A stretch of 64,000 nucleotides of DNA from Sabulicella rubraurantiaca (GTDB lineage: Bacteria > Pseudomonadota > Alphaproteobacteria > Acetobacterales > Acetobacteraceae): contig NZ_JAFEUU010000004.1 in NCBI RefSeq assembly GCF_017355885.1, positions 186,001-250,000 of the forward strand, in the 5' to 3' direction. This document shows, one piece after another, positions 37,272 to 47,223 of this stretch. The notes beneath the pieces are model-generated. The model saw only the letters and a program-made list of their open reading frames with translations. It had not been told where the DNA came from and ran no database searches. The translations under genes were made by a program, and so were the position numbers. The stretch's first letter is position 1. Each line of letters opens with the position of its first letter.

Positions 37272-38435
37272 TCAAGCCTGAATGCTCTCACAGCGCGCGA
37301 GGTAGTCCATGTTCGGCTCGATCCCCAAGCCGGGGCGGGTGGGCAGCGCCATCTGGCCGCGCTCGATACGGCGCTCATACGGATCGTCCACCAGGTCCAG
37401 CCGGTCATCCTCTGGCCAGACCGGGAAGACTTCCTGGATCAAGAAGTTGGGGATGGAAAAGGAGAGATGAATGCAGGCCGCGGTGGAGACCGGCCCGCCG
37501 CAATTGTGCGGCTGGATGTAAATGCTATGCGCATGCGCCAGCGCGGCGATGGCGCGGACGCCGGTGAAGCCGCCGGCGATGCCCATGTCGGGCTGCGCGA
37601 CGTTGATGGCGCGCAACTCGAAGAAGCGGCGGAATTCCACCGGCGTGCAGAGCCGCTCGCCGGCTGCGATCGGCAGGCCGGTGCCTTCCGCGACCTGACG
37701 CGCGGCCTCGGCATCCTCGGCATCCGCGACCTCCTCCAGGAAGAAGGGATCGAAGCGCGCGACCTGCTTGCCGAAATGGATGGAATCCATCGGCCACATG
37801 TTGCCGTGCATCTCCACCAGGATGTCCACGTCCGGCCCAACTGCCTCCCGCACCGCCTCGACACGGGAGATCGCCAGGCGCTCGTGGCTGCGCTCGATAC
37901 GGCGGTTCGGATAGGCGCCCTTCCCGCCACGGTCGAGCTTCATGGGGTCGAACTTCATGGCGTCGAAACCGCGCGCCACGACGCCACGCGCGGCTTCCGC
38001 ATAGGCCTCTGGCTCACCCAGGCTGCGGTACCAGCCATTGCAGTACATCCGCAGCGCGTCCCGGCAGGCACCACCGAGCAGCACGTGTACAGGCTGGTTC
38101 AGCGCCTTGCCCTTGATGTCCCAGAGCGCTTGGTCGATGGCGCTGATCGCCGCACCAAAGATCGGCCCAGGGACGTGGCCCCAGAAGGTCTTACGGCGCA
38201 TCGCATCGTGGATCGCCTCGGTGCGGAAAGGATCCTTGCCGATGACGTAGCCGCGAGCCAGTTCCAGAACGATCTCCGCTGCGCCGCGGCCACCAGCGCC
38301 ATAAGCCAGGCCGATCTCCCCCACCCCGGCGATGCCCACATCCGTCTCCACCCGCACCATCAAGATGGCATGCGCCGCCGCTTCCTTCATCGCGGCGAGT
38401 TGCGCGCGATACACTGTGACCGACCTGACCTTCAT
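37272..38435 (-). CDS. mandelate racemase/muconate lactonising enzyme family protein
   Basis: A 387-residue enolase-superfamily enzyme. The capping domain is followed by the barrel with DAMKFDPMK (base lysine), metal-site acids in VEMHGN, FLEEVAD and AAGERL, and the catalytic-histidine region IQPHNCGGP, an arrangement close to acid-sugar dehydratases such as galactonate dehydratase. It abstracts the proton alpha to a carboxylate. It is the last gene of gntR-Bug-enolase, so the Bug protein probably imports the sugar acid or related substrate. Confidence 0.85.
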   Translation of the reverse strand: MKVRSVTVYRAQLAAMKEAAAHAILMVRVETDVGIAGVGEIGLAYGAGGRGAAEIVLELARGYVIGKDPFRTEAIHDAMRRKTFWGHVPGPIFGAAISAIDQALWDIKGKALNQPVHVLLGGACRDALRMYCNGWYRSLGEPEAYAEAARGVVARGFDAMKFDPMKLDRGGKGAYPNRRIERSHERLAISRVEAVREAVGPDVDILVEMHGNMWPMDSIHFGKQVARFDPFFLEEVADAEDAEAARQVAEGTGLPIAAGERLCTPVEFRRFFELRAINVAQPDMGIAGGFTGVRAIAALAHAHSIYIQPHNCGGPVSTAACIHLSFSIPNFLIQEVFPVWPEDDRLDLVDDPYERRIERGQMALPTRPGLGIEPNMDYLARCESIQA

Positions 38436-38449
38436 CGCAATTCTCCCCC

Positions 38450-39403
38450 TCAGCGCCGCATCCGCGCATAGGCGGCGCGGAAGCCCTCGAACATCTCTGA
38501 CACAGCGGTCTCCAATTCCGGGCCGTGAATGCCATCGGCCAGGAAGGCATCGGCCGCGGCATGGGCCTGGAACTCCGGCGAGAGCACCGCATCGCGGAAC
38601 AGCGTGACCAGGCCGGCACGGATCGGTTCCGGCATGCCGGCGGGGCCGACGGCGTAGGTCATCTGTAGCATGCGGCCATTAGGGAAGACGTTGATGCCCT
38701 TCTCCGCCGCGGTCGGTACGTCCGGCAGTTGCGCCAGCCGCGCCTCGCCCAGCACCGCCAGAGTGCGCAGTTCGCCGTTCCGCACCTGGCCGAAAACATC
38801 GGCCGGCTTCACCAGGCCGAGCCCGAGGTGATTGCCCAGAAGCTCCGTCGCCACGCGGGACGCGCCGGGATAGGCGACATAGATATACTCGGCACCGACC
38901 GCCTCCGCGAAGGCATTGAGAGAGAGATGGCCGAGCGTGCCCTCCGGTCCCGCGGCGCCAGCCGAGAAGGTCCCGCGACCCGCCCGCATCGCCTCCACCA
39001 GATCTTCCAGCGTACGGATCGGGCTGTTGTGGCCCACCACGAGGATCGCCGGGTCCTGCGAAATACGCACGAGGTTGACGAACTGAGAAAAGCGCAGCGG
39101 GACCTCGTTGCTGGCGATCAGGGAGATCAGACCGCCGGAGGCGAAGCCCAGCGTGCGCCCGTCCGGCCGCGCCTGCGCCACGCGGGCCAACGCGATGGCG
39201 GAGCCGCCGCCGGGGATGTTCTCCACGATCAGCCGGTGACCGCGCCGGTCGAATAGCGGTTGCAGGCGGCGGGCCAGCATGTCGGTGGCGCCACCTGCGG
39301 CAAAGCCGACGAGGAGGCGGATCTCGGCCGGCAGGTCCTGGGCGGACGCGATACGGACCAGCGGGCAAGCGAGGCCGGCGGCCAGCATGTGACGACGCTT
39401 CAT
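38450..39403 (-). CDS. Bug/TctC family receptor
   Basis: A 317-residue periplasmic receptor: signal MKRRHMLAAGLACPLVRIASA, the LPAEIRLLVGFAAGGATDMLARRLQ opening, the ENIPGGGSAIA loop and AYPGASRVATELLGNHLG. The start at 39403 follows GGAGGAACTGCC. It lies between a GntR-family regulator and an enolase-family enzyme, both same strand, so ligand and enzyme substrate are probably the same acid. Confidence 0.87.
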   Translation of the reverse strand: MKRRHMLAAGLACPLVRIASAQDLPAEIRLLVGFAAGGATDMLARRLQPLFDRRGHRLIVENIPGGGSAIALARVAQARPDGRTLGFASGGLISLIASNEVPLRFSQFVNLVRISQDPAILVVGHNSPIRTLEDLVEAMRAGRGTFSAGAAGPEGTLGHLSLNAFAEAVGAEYIYVAYPGASRVATELLGNHLGLGLVKPADVFGQVRNGELRTLAVLGEARLAQLPDVPTAAEKGINVFPNGRMLQMTYAVGPAGMPEPIRAGLVTLFRDAVLSPEFQAHAAADAFLADGIHGPELETAVSEMFEGFRAAYARMRR

Positions 39404-39457
39404 TGGCAGTTCCTCCTCCACACTGCGCCGCCGGCTTGGCTGCCGGCTGACGGGTCT

Positions 39458-40162
39458 TCAGGCTGCTTGCTGCTGGCGGGCGAGCAGGGCAAGCATGTCG
39501 TCGCGTGCAGCCCGCACATGAGCGGCCTGGACTGTCCTGGCCGTTTCGCCGTCACCGCGCGCGAGCGCCTCGATCAGCGCCAAGTGCTCCCCTCGAATGG
39601 CGTCCGGACGGCCCGGCGCATAGCCGAGGCCGATGCGCAGTGCGCCGATCAGGGCGGCGTGCTGATCCAGAAGGCGGACGGCTTCCTCATTGCCGGCGGC
39701 GCAATGCACGACGCGGTGCAGCGCCTTGTTCAGCCGGACCATGGCTGGCACCTCGCCCTCCCTGGTAGCGGCGTCGTAGTCCTCGTGAATTTTGCGCAGG
39801 GTGGCGATTGTGGCGGGCGTGATGGAAGCCGCCGCTTCCGCGGCAAGATGGCCTTCCAGCGCTTCCCGGATGCCGAAGAGATTGCGGATCAGCGTGGCAT
39901 CCACAGCGCGGACGCTGGCGCCACGGTTCGGCGAGAGGGTGACTAGCCCCTCCCCCTGCAGGGCCTGCAGCGCCTCGCGTACCGGCATGTGGCTGAGACC
40001 GTAGCGCGCCGCGAGATCGGCAATCTTGATCCTTGAGCCCGGCGGCATGCGCCCGGCGAGGATCTCCTCCCGCAGCTTCTCCTGCACGCGCTGAGTGATG
40101 GTGCTCGCCAGGGGCAGGTCCCGCTGCAGGTCTGGCACGAATTGCGCCTCCTGCTCATCCAT
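39458..40162 (-). CDS. GntR-family transcription regulator (FadR subgroup)
   Basis: A 234-residue regulator: N-terminal winged helix with KIADLAARYGLSHMPVREALQALQGEGLV and GASVRAVD, then an all-helical FCD ligand domain with metal-type histidines (HRVVH, EHLALIEALARGD). It heads the operon with Bug and enolase-type genes and likely senses their acid substrate. In-frame ATGs at 40201, 40213 and 40273 would lengthen it. It is the only local regulator gene within region 3. Confidence 0.86.
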   Translation of the reverse strand: MDEQEAQFVPDLQRDLPLASTITQRVQEKLREEILAGRMPPGSRIKIADLAARYGLSHMPVREALQALQGEGLVTLSPNRGASVRAVDATLIRNLFGIREALEGHLAAEAAASITPATIATLRKIHEDYDAATREGEVPAMVRLNKALHRVVHCAAGNEEAVRLLDQHAALIGALRIGLGYAPGRPDAIRGEHLALIEALARGDGETARTVQAAHVRAARDDMLALLARQQQAA

Positions 40163-40710
40163 TGGGAGCGCTACCGTGCCGCAGCGCGAACTGTCGATCA
40201 TGGATTTGATCATATCGATAGGGGCGGGGCGGTTGCAAGTCTTGCGCGCGAAAACCTGAAGCCTGAGGGGCAATGGATTAGGCGGATTTGGGACGAACCT
40301 GCGAAGGCCGATCAGGCTGAGTCCGGGTCGGAACTGTCGGTGCCTTGGAAAGTGCGGGGAAACTGACCGACGTGAGGGCGCTCAACTTCCACTGCGCAGC
40401 GCCGTTTGCGCCCAGATGGTCAGCGCCGGCTTCGTTAGCTGATGCCACTCCGACGGACGCTTCCCGGCTCGTTAGCATTCAGAAGGATATGGGCTGCCGG
40501 CCGCGATGATTGGCGCAGACCGCCGATGGAGATGATCTGCGCCTGCAAGACGCCAGCTTGGCGTGACCCGTGAGGACGCCGTTGCTGCCATGATCCCGCG
40601 CCATCGTCGCCAAGCACGCGACGCACGCACCGGCACCTCGACCGACTCCCCTTTTTAGCCAGTCGCACAGCTCTGGCCCGGTGGTCTGCGTCGTTCCCAG
40701 TGCCGTCTCG
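40163..40710. other. 548-bp gap between gntR and the AtzE-like gene
   Basis: It contains the gntR leader, with an ATGATC motif repeated at 40197-40214 that may be operator sequence, and about 400 bases where no coding frame with motifs was found on either strand. Confidence 0.4.
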
Positions 40711-42105
40711 TCAGCGGTCCGCGGGAGAACCGACGACACCCGCGCGCTCCAGCACGGCAGCCACGCGGAACAGGGCCTGCTCGTTCCAGGGCGCGCCAAT
40801 GAGCTGCACGCCAATCGGCAAGCCACCGGGCGCGCCAGCCGCGCTTGGATCGGCCAGAGGTACGGCCAGCGCAGGCAGTCCGATGCAGGAGATCGGCTGC
40901 GTAAAGATGCCAAGGTTTGGGCGCACCGGGATCTCTTCCCCATCCACCTCGACCATCTGCTGCCCAATGAGCGGGGCGACATAGGGGGCGGCTGGAGTGA
41001 TCACCACATCCACCTCGTCGAACACCTTCAGTGCAGCGGCGCGGTAGGCGGCGCGCACCCGTTGCGCCTGCATCAGCCAGTGGGCCGGTAGCAGCGCGCC
41101 GGCGAGGAAGCGGTCTCGCGTCATCGGGTCGAAGTCGTCGGGCCGCATACGCAAGTCGGGCATGTGCAGGTTGCCGCCCTCGGCCATGGTGATCAGAAAT
41201 GCCGCAGCGCGACCTGTTGCGGCGTGCGGGATCTCGATCTTGGCTGTCACGTTGAGCGCGCGGGCCACCACTTCCACCGCGCCAAAGGCCTCCTTGTGGC
41301 CATTACAAGCGAAGTGCCCACCCGCCACGGCGATGCGTAGCCCCGCAACCCCTGCCTCCAGTATCGGAGACGCAGGCTCGATGGGTCGCCACTGCTGTGC
41401 ATGGTCCTCCGCGTCCACGCCCTGCAACACGTCGTAGACCAGGGCGAGGTCACGAACATCGCGCGCAAAAGGGCCGAGATGGTCGAAGCTGCCGGCGAAC
41501 AGATAGGACCCAGCGCGCGAGAGCCGGCCATACGTCGGCTTCAGCCCGAAGATTCCACAGAGCGAAGCGGGCACGCGGATCGACCCATTCGTGTCGGACC
41601 CAAGCGAGAGCGGCACCAGTCCAGCCGCGACCGCCGCCGCCGAGCCGCCCGAGGAGCCGCCTGTCATCCGCGCCGTATCATGTGGATTTCGCGACGGCCC
41701 GTAGTGGCTGTTCTCCGTCGTGAAGCCGTAAGCGTACTCATCCATGTTAAGCGCGCCGAGGCATACCGCACCCGCCGCCTGGAGCTGCCGCACAAGGAAG
41801 GCGTCGCGCGCCGCCGGCGCGCGATCCTTCTCAATCACCGAGCCAGCGAGGGTGGTGATTCCCTCAAGGTCGAAGAGGTTCTTCACCGCATAGGGCACGC
41901 CTGCGAGAGGCCCTGGGTCACGACCTGCGGCGATGGCGGCATCGACACTGGCAGCCTCGGCGCGTGCACGGGACGCTGTCACCTCTGTGAAGGCGTTATA
42001 GCTTCCGTCCCGCGCGGCGATATCGGCCAGCGCGCGCTCAACAAGCTCGGTGGCCGTGACCTCGCCAGCGCGGACCGACTGGGCGCTCGTTGCGGCGGAG
42101 ATCAC
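40711..42105 (-). CDS. atzE: AtzE-type amidase (1-carboxybiuret hydrolase family)
   Basis: A 464-residue amidase-signature enzyme with the Ser-cisSer-Lys triad: K75 (YAVKNLFDL), S151 ([11 protein letters not shown]) and nucleophile S175 in [11 protein letters not shown]; the N before GS is typical of the AtzE branch. It starts with GTG overlapping the stop of the DUF4089 gene (GTGA), the AtzG-AtzE pairing known from cyanuric acid breakdown. In many Rhodospirillales the pair occurs outside s-triazine pathways, so the real amide is uncertain. Confidence 0.82.
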   Translation of the reverse strand: MISAATSAQSVRAGEVTATELVERALADIAARDGSYNAFTEVTASRARAEAASVDAAIAAGRDPGPLAGVPYAVKNLFDLEGITTLAGSVIEKDRAPAARDAFLVRQLQAAGAVCLGALNMDEYAYGFTTENSHYGPSRNPHDTARMTGGSSGGSAAAVAAGLVPLSLGSDTNGSIRVPASLCGIFGLKPTYGRLSRAGSYLFAGSFDHLGPFARDVRDLALVYDVLQGVDAEDHAQQWRPIEPASPILEAGVAGLRIAVAGGHFACNGHKEAFGAVEVVARALNVTAKIEIPHAATGRAAAFLITMAEGGNLHMPDLRMRPDDFDPMTRDRFLAGALLPAHWLMQAQRVRAAYRAAALKVFDEVDVVITPAAPYVAPLIGQQMVEVDGEEIPVRPNLGIFTQPISCIGLPALAVPLADPSAAGAPGGLPIGVQLIGAPWNEQALFRVAAVLERAGVVGSPADR

Positions 42106-42305
42106 TTCGGCACCTCGCGCGCGACGACGTAGACCGGCGCCGCCTCGTCCGCGGGGGTGATCGGCATGGCTTCGACGATCTCCGCCATCCGGGCCGCGAG
42201 TCTCAGATTGAGGGCAACACCCGGAAGGTGTCGCGGGTCCAGCGGCAGTCCAGCAGCGGCCGCCGCAGCCTTCGCGTAGGCCTCGGCATCAAACTCATGT
42301 TCCAT
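42102..42305 (-). CDS. atzG: AtzG-like DUF4089 subunit
   Basis: A 67-residue protein, FDAEAYAKAAAAAAGLPLDP then ALNLRLAARMAEIVEAMP, matching the small helical AtzG partner that stabilises AtzE. A start six codons upstream is possible. Its stop overlaps the GTG of the amidase gene, implying coupled synthesis of a 1:1 complex. Confidence 0.8.
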   Translation of the reverse strand: MEHEFDAEAYAKAAAAAAGLPLDPRHLPGVALNLRLAARMAEIVEAMPITPADEAAPVYVVAREVPK

Positions 42306-42446
42306 GCGCGGCGGGTCCCTCATTGCTCAGCGGAAATGGCGCAGACGAGACGTCGGTCCTGCCCCGTAGACGATCGACGCGGTTCAGCCCTACCTCATCT
42401 ACGCCTGCATTGGTCGAGAGGCGGCAGACCGAAAAGTTGCTGCAAC

Positions 42447-42465
42447 CCCCGCCGAAGCGGCGGGG
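42447..42465 (-). terminator. candidate terminator of the SDR-to-hydrolase operon
   Basis: CCCCGCCG and CGGCGGGG form a perfect 8-bp stem with loop AAG, about 110 bases past the alpha/beta hydrolase stop. A second small palindrome (GTTGC-T-GCAAC) and a TTTT follow on the minus strand. It would separate the seven-gene operon from atzGE. Confidence 0.45.
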
Positions 42466-42577
42466 AACGCATGCAAGGCTTCGCGCATCCACAGCGACAC
42501 GCTGCAAGGCAGGTACCCAGGAGCCCGGAGCGTGAGCACGGAAGCGGGAGCCACGCGGCACGGACTGAGCCGGCTCG

Positions 42578-43432
42578 TCAGCGCTGGCCTTTGAACACCA
42601 TCCAGCTCCCGCTCTCCGAAGCCGCGAAGAGTTCGGCAAGCGCAGCATTCACGGCCGCTGGCTCCTCCGTGGTGATGGTATGACCGGCGCGCGCGATCAC
42701 GGTCAGACCCGCCGTCGGCACGGCTCGCTTGAGGAAGAATGACCCTTCGAGGCACGGCGCGTCCTCGTCCCCGACAATCACAAGCAGGGGCGGGACGAAG
42801 CTGCGCAGTTCGTCCTGCAGGTCCCACAGGGTCGGCCGGGTCATTTGCAGGTTCAGCATCGTCATCGCCGAGCCGTGGCCGGAGTGCTCGGCCAGCATAC
42901 TGACGAACTCCGCGAAGCCGCGTGGATCCTTTGCCTTGAAGGTGAGGCGCATCGGGAAATGCGCGTAGGCCTCTGCCGCCTCCTGGATGGGCTTCTCGTG
43001 GAACAGAGCGGCGATGTCGCGGCAGGCCTCGGCTGCGGCGTCGCGCTCGGCGGGGTTCGAGCCCCAGCCGCAGCCCAAGGCAGCGACGGAAAGGCACCGC
43101 TCCGAATGGCGCAGCCCGACATGCAGCGCGGTATAGGCGCCCATGGAGTGGCCGACGACATGGGCGCGCTCGATCCCGAGCGCATCCATGACCGCGACCA
43201 CATCGAGCCGCGCAATGTCCTGCCCATAGCGGTCTGCCGCCTCCGGCACATCGGAAGGCGGATAGCCGCGCGAAGAGAAGGCGACGCAGCGGTGCGAGCG
43301 CGAAAAGTGCCGCATCTGCGGCTCCCAGGAGCGGAGGTCGCCGGCAAATTCGTGCACGAAGACGATCGGCGTCCCCGATCCAGCTTCCTCATAGGCCAAG
43401 CGGGTGCCGTCATGGCTGGTGACGAAGGGCAT
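42578..43432 (-). CDS. alpha/beta hydrolase
   Basis: A 284-residue hydrolase with the oxyanion VFVHEFAGDLRSWEPQM, nucleophile serine in VVGHSMGAYTAL, the acid in VGDEDAP, and histidine in RAGHTITTEEP. This is the ester/C-C bond/enol-lactone hydrolase type common at ends of aromatic pathways. It begins four bases after the amidohydrolase stop and is the last gene of the operon beginning at 49911. Confidence 0.85.
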   Translation of the reverse strand: MPFVTSHDGTRLAYEEAGSGTPIVFVHEFAGDLRSWEPQMRHFSRSHRCVAFSSRGYPPSDVPEAADRYGQDIARLDVVAVMDALGIERAHVVGHSMGAYTALHVGLRHSERCLSVAALGCGWGSNPAERDAAAEACRDIAALFHEKPIQEAAEAYAHFPMRLTFKAKDPRGFAEFVSMLAEHSGHGSAMTMLNLQMTRPTLWDLQDELRSFVPPLLVIVGDEDAPCLEGSFFLKRAVPTAGLTVIARAGHTITTEEPAAVNAALAELFAASESGSWMVFKGQR

Positions 43433-43436
43433 GTGC

Positions 43437-44438
43437 TCAATCCAATTGGAAGAGGGTGCGCGCATTTCCCTCGCGGATGAGGGTAGCCTCCGCTTCAGGC
43501 AACGCCGCAGCTGCGAGCGTCGCCAGCGGATTACGGTCCATGGGCGGAAATGCGTCGTCGGTGCCGAGCAGCACGCGGTCAGCGCCAACCATGCCCACCA
43601 AACTCCGCACGAGGTCGCCGCCGTGCAAAATGGTGTCGTAATGGCAGCGCTGGAGGTAGTACGAGGGAGGGTGCTTAGCACCGCTTCCACCCGCCGCGGC
43701 CGGCAGGCGCTCATACATCACATCGAAGCGGCCACTCAGCCAGAGCAGCGCGCCGCCGCCGTGCGGCAGGAACAGCTTCATCTCGGGAAACCGATCGAGC
43801 ACCCCGGCGTGGATCAGGCTACCGACCGCCAGGGTCGTGTCGAAGGTGTAGCCGGCCACCTGCGTCAGCCCCCAACGCCGGACCCTCGGCCCAGGCGCGA
43901 GGTCCACAGGGTGGATCAGCAACGGCACGCCGAGTTCCTGCACCGCCGCCCAGTAGGGATCGAGCTCCATCTCGCCCAGGTTGACGCCACCGAAATTGGC
44001 AGGCGCCGCGGCGCCCTTTGCTCCGCCTTCCCGGACGGCGCGACGCAGCTCAGCTGCTGCCTCCGCCGGATCCTGCAAGGCGCCGGAGGCGAGCCAAGCG
44101 AAATGTCCAGGCCGCCGGCAGCACAAATCGGACAGCGCGTCATTCATCACGCGGTGCCAGCGTGTCGCCTTCTCGGCGGGAAGGCCAAAGCCGAACATGT
44201 CGGTCCAGACGGAGAGTACCTGCATGGACAGGCCCATCCCTTCCATGGCGGCGATGCGCGCTTCCTCCGTCTCGATCAGGCGCGGAAAGAACGGGCGGAG
44301 CCGCGTGCCGTCCATGTAGGTCAGGGCAGGCGGGCCCTCTCCGGGGGAGATGGACACGCCCAGAGCCTCGCCCTCGTGCCGCACGGCCTCCAGGACGGCG
44401 GCCGGGATGTAGTGGGCATGCGCGTCAATGGCGGTCAT
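43437..44438 (-). CDS. amidohydrolase family 2 protein (ACMSD-like)
   Basis: A 333-residue metal-dependent TIM barrel with the metal motif IDAHAHYIP, later HP in LLIHPVDLAPG, HGGGALLWLSGR and the GTDDAFPP acid. This group includes aminocarboxymuconate-semialdehyde decarboxylase and gamma-resorcylate decarboxylase, so a decarboxylation or hydrolysis step on a ring-derived acid is likely. The start overlaps the coxL stop (ATGA). Confidence 0.83.
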   Translation of the reverse strand: MTAIDAHAHYIPAAVLEAVRHEGEALGVSISPGEGPPALTYMDGTRLRPFFPRLIETEEARIAAMEGMGLSMQVLSVWTDMFGFGLPAEKATRWHRVMNDALSDLCCRRPGHFAWLASGALQDPAEAAAELRRAVREGGAKGAAAPANFGGVNLGEMELDPYWAAVQELGVPLLIHPVDLAPGPRVRRWGLTQVAGYTFDTTLAVGSLIHAGVLDRFPEMKLFLPHGGGALLWLSGRFDVMYERLPAAAGGSGAKHPPSYYLQRCHYDTILHGGDLVRSLVGMVGADRVLLGTDDAFPPMDRNPLATLAAAALPEAEATLIREGNARTLFQLD

Positions 44439-46741
44439 GGGGCGGGTTTCTCTGGAATGAGTCGCAGCAGCCGGTCCGGCCCCAGCGGCAGGTGGTTGAT
44501 CTCGACGCCGAGCGGACGGAGAGCATCGGCAATGGCATTGGCGATGGCGGCGGCGCAGGCGACCACGCCCCCCTCCCCTGCCCCTTTGGCGCCGAGCGGG
44601 TTCAGCGTGGAGGGCGAATTCTCGAGCGTGATGGACTCGATGTTCGGAAAACAGGAGGAAGTGGCGACGAGGTAGTCCGCCAGGCTGCCGGTCAGCAGCT
44701 GGCCATTCTCGTCGTAGACGAGCTCGTCCAGGAAGACGGCGCCGATGCCCTGTACCGCCGCGCCGATCGCCTGGCCATGAACCATGAGGGGGTTGATGGC
44801 ACGCCCCACATCCTCGCTCGCGATGTAGCGCAGCACCTCGACCTGACCTGTCTCGGTGTCCACGGCGACATGCGCAGCGTGGGCGCCACAGGTATATGTG
44901 CGCCCGTCCGGCTTGAAGGTCTCGGTGGCGTCGGGAGTCTCACCGGCTTCGCGCATCCAGCCACGGACTTCCGCGAGGGCGGCCAGCTTCTGCACGCTCC
45001 CCTCGCGTCGAAGGTGGCCTTCGGCAAGCACGAGGTCCTCTGCGCGGAGCTGAAGCCGGGCGGCGGCCACGCGCAGCAGCTTTGCTCGCAGGCTCCGCGC
45101 GGCGAGGTGGATCGCGCTGCCGCCGACCACCACGGCCCGGCTGTGATAGGTTCCGAAGCCGCCCTCGATCAGCGAGGCCGTGCCGTTCAAAAGCTCGATC
45201 TCGGAGGGCGGCACGCCGCCATCGAAGGCATCGGCAGCGATCTGCGAGAGCACGGTCTGATGCCCCTGCCCCTGGGTGGAGACGCCCGAGATGACCCGCA
45301 GCCCACCATCTTCGCGCAGTTCCACCCGCGCCGTCTCGGACGGGCCGGCACCGCTGCTCTCCACGAAGCAAGCGAGGCCGATGCCGTGCAGCCTTCCATC
45401 GGGCTGGGGTTTGCGGACCTCCCATCGCAGTTCTTCGTAGCCGATCGCGTCCGTCACGGCGTCGAAGGCGGCGGGAACGTCGCTGCTGTCAACGGCGCTC
45501 GGCGGCTCGTAGGGCACGAGGTGGCCGATGGACCAGGGCATGTCCTCCGGACGCAGCAGGTTGCGCCGGCGGATCTCCGCGGGGTCGAGGCCGAGTTCTT
45601 CGGCGGCAAGGTCGATGAGCCGCTCGCGGAAGAAATGCGCCTCGTAGCGGCCGGGGCCCCGCAGCGTGCCGACCGGCGTCTTGTTGGTCAGAAGCGCCTC
45701 GACATCGAGCGCCACATCCTTCATGCGGTAAGGGCCAGGGAGGAACTGTGCCGCCTTGGCCGGAACCACGCCGCCATTGGTGCGCACATAGGCGCCCATG
45801 TCGGCGGAAACCTTGGCACGCATGCCCAGCATGGTGCCGTCGCGCGCGAAGGCAATGGCGACGGTTGCCTCCATCTCGCGCGAATGATTGGTGGTCAGGA
45901 GATGCTCCCGCCGGTCCTCGATCCATTTCACCGGCGCGCCGAAACGCAGCGCGGCAAAGGGAATCAGGAAGTCCTCGGGATAGAATTCGCCCTTGGCGCC
46001 GAACCCGCCGCCGACATCCACTTCGATGAGGTCCATGGAGTGTTCAGGCCGTCCCAGCATGACGGCGAGCGCCCTGCGGTTCCACTGCGTGACCTTGGTG
46101 GCCCCCCAGCAGCGCAGAATTCCATCCGCCTCCTCATGGGCAATCAGACCGCGCGTCTCGAGCGGGAGGGCGGTATGGCGGTGCGCCGTCATGTGGCGCT
46201 CGATGACGAGGTCGGCGCGCGCAAACGCAGCATCGGCGTCGCCCATGGACGCGCTGTAGCGGGTTGCCACGTTGGTGCCAGCCTCGGGAAAAAGGAGCTC
46301 CGCGCCTTCTCGTGCCGCGTCGTAGGTGACGACCGCCGGCAGGGGCTCGTACTCCACCTCCAGCTGCTCCAGCGCGTCCTCGGCCGCGTGGCGGCTGGTG
46401 GCGACGATCAACGCCACCGCCTCACCCACGAAGCGGACACGATCCGACGCGAGCGGCCGCTGGAGAAAACGCTGGAATCCCTCGAGCGGCGCCAAGCGGA
46501 TCGGGATCTCCGCGGGGAGATGTGCGATGTCGTCCGCGGCGATCACGCCGACGATGCCCGGCAACCCCTCGATCGATGCCTTGTTGACCCCAAGCAAGCG
46601 CGCGTGGCCGTAAGGGCTTCGCGCGATGACGGCGTGCAGCGCGCCCTCGGGCCGGATGTCGTCAACGTAGCGCGCGCGACCAGTGAGGAAGCGAACATCC
46701 TCCGCACGGGGGACCGGCTGGCCGACAAAGGGCGCGTTCAT
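44435..46741 (-). CDS. xanthine dehydrogenase family molybdopterin-binding subunit
   Basis: A 768-residue large subunit of a molybdenum hydroxylase that inserts water-derived oxygen into a heteroaromatic or other C-H. It shows FLTGRARYVDDI, VDVGGGFGAKGEFYPED, TLRGPGRYEAHFFRERLID and the active-site glutamate in LGAKGAGEGG. It lacks the CO dehydrogenase loop with the selenated cysteine, so the substrate is not CO. Start and stop overlap neighbours by four bases. It forms a heterotrimer with the two genes upstream. Confidence 0.9.
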   Translation of the reverse strand: MNAPFVGQPVPRAEDVRFLTGRARYVDDIRPEGALHAVIARSPYGHARLLGVNKASIEGLPGIVGVIAADDIAHLPAEIPIRLAPLEGFQRFLQRPLASDRVRFVGEAVALIVATSRHAAEDALEQLEVEYEPLPAVVTYDAAREGAELLFPEAGTNVATRYSASMGDADAAFARADLVIERHMTAHRHTALPLETRGLIAHEEADGILRCWGATKVTQWNRRALAVMLGRPEHSMDLIEVDVGGGFGAKGEFYPEDFLIPFAALRFGAPVKWIEDRREHLLTTNHSREMEATVAIAFARDGTMLGMRAKVSADMGAYVRTNGGVVPAKAAQFLPGPYRMKDVALDVEALLTNKTPVGTLRGPGRYEAHFFRERLIDLAAEELGLDPAEIRRRNLLRPEDMPWSIGHLVPYEPPSAVDSSDVPAAFDAVTDAIGYEELRWEVRKPQPDGRLHGIGLACFVESSGAGPSETARVELREDGGLRVISGVSTQGQGHQTVLSQIAADAFDGGVPPSEIELLNGTASLIEGGFGTYHSRAVVVGGSAIHLAARSLRAKLLRVAAARLQLRAEDLVLAEGHLRREGSVQKLAALAEVRGWMREAGETPDATETFKPDGRTYTCGAHAAHVAVDTETGQVEVLRYIASEDVGRAINPLMVHGQAIGAAVQGIGAVFLDELVYDENGQLLTGSLADYLVATSSCFPNIESITLENSPSTLNPLGAKGAGEGGVVACAAAIANAIADALRPLGVEINHLPLGPDRLLRLIPEKPAP

Positions 46742-47223
46742 GCCTCGGCTCCCGCCGCCGCGTCCATGACCGCCTCGACGATCTGAACATACCCAGTGCA
46801 ACGGCAGATATTGCCCGAAAGGGCATCGCGGACCTGCTCGGCAGAGGGGCTGGGGTTGCCAGCGAGCAGCGCGGTGGCCGTCATCAGCATCCCAGGCGTG
46901 CAGAAGCCGCACTGCACGGCGTGGTGGCGCTGAAACGCGGCCTGCAAGGGCGTCAGCCCGCCACCCGCAGGGGTCAGCCCCTCGACGGTGGTCACGCTGT
47001 GCCCACGGGCCTGCACCGCGAGCATGAGGCAGGCGCGGACCGGCTCGCCATCCAGGAGGACAGTGCAGGCGCCGCACACTCCGTGCTCACAGCCGAGATG
47101 CGTGCCGGTGAGTCGCAGCTCCTCGCGAAGGAAGTCCGCAAGCGAGAGGCGCGCGGGAACCTCGCGGGCAACCGTCGCGCCATTGACACTGAGGGTGATG
47201 GACAGGCTTTCGGTGGGCGTCAT
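46738..47223 (-). CDS. 2Fe-2S subunit of the molybdenum hydroxylase
   Basis: A 161-residue electron-transfer subunit with two clusters: plant-type C45, C50, C53, C65 (GCEHGVCGACTVLLDG) and helical-domain C105, C108, C140, C142 (CGFCTPG and CRCTGY). It hands electrons from molybdenum to the FAD subunit. Overlaps both neighbouring genes by four bases. Confidence 0.94.
   Translation of the reverse strand: MTPTESLSITLSVNGATVAREVPARLSLADFLREELRLTGTHLGCEHGVCGACTVLLDGEPVRACLMLAVQARGHSVTTVEGLTPAGGGLTPLQAAFQRHHAVQCGFCTPGMLMTATALLAGNPSPSAEQVRDALSGNICRCTGYVQIVEAVMDAAAGAEA

Noticed and set aside
40193-40222. ATGATC repeats in the gntR leader as an autoregulatory operator
   Set aside because: The repeat is short, its symmetry is imperfect and some copies may be coding if a longer start is used; mentioned only in the gap entry.
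44018-46786. 922-residue plus-strand frame opposite the Mo hydroxylase subunit
   Set aside because: Antisense shadow: arginine/histidine/glycine-rich composition, no family motifs, and the opposite strand carries a complete recognised enzyme.
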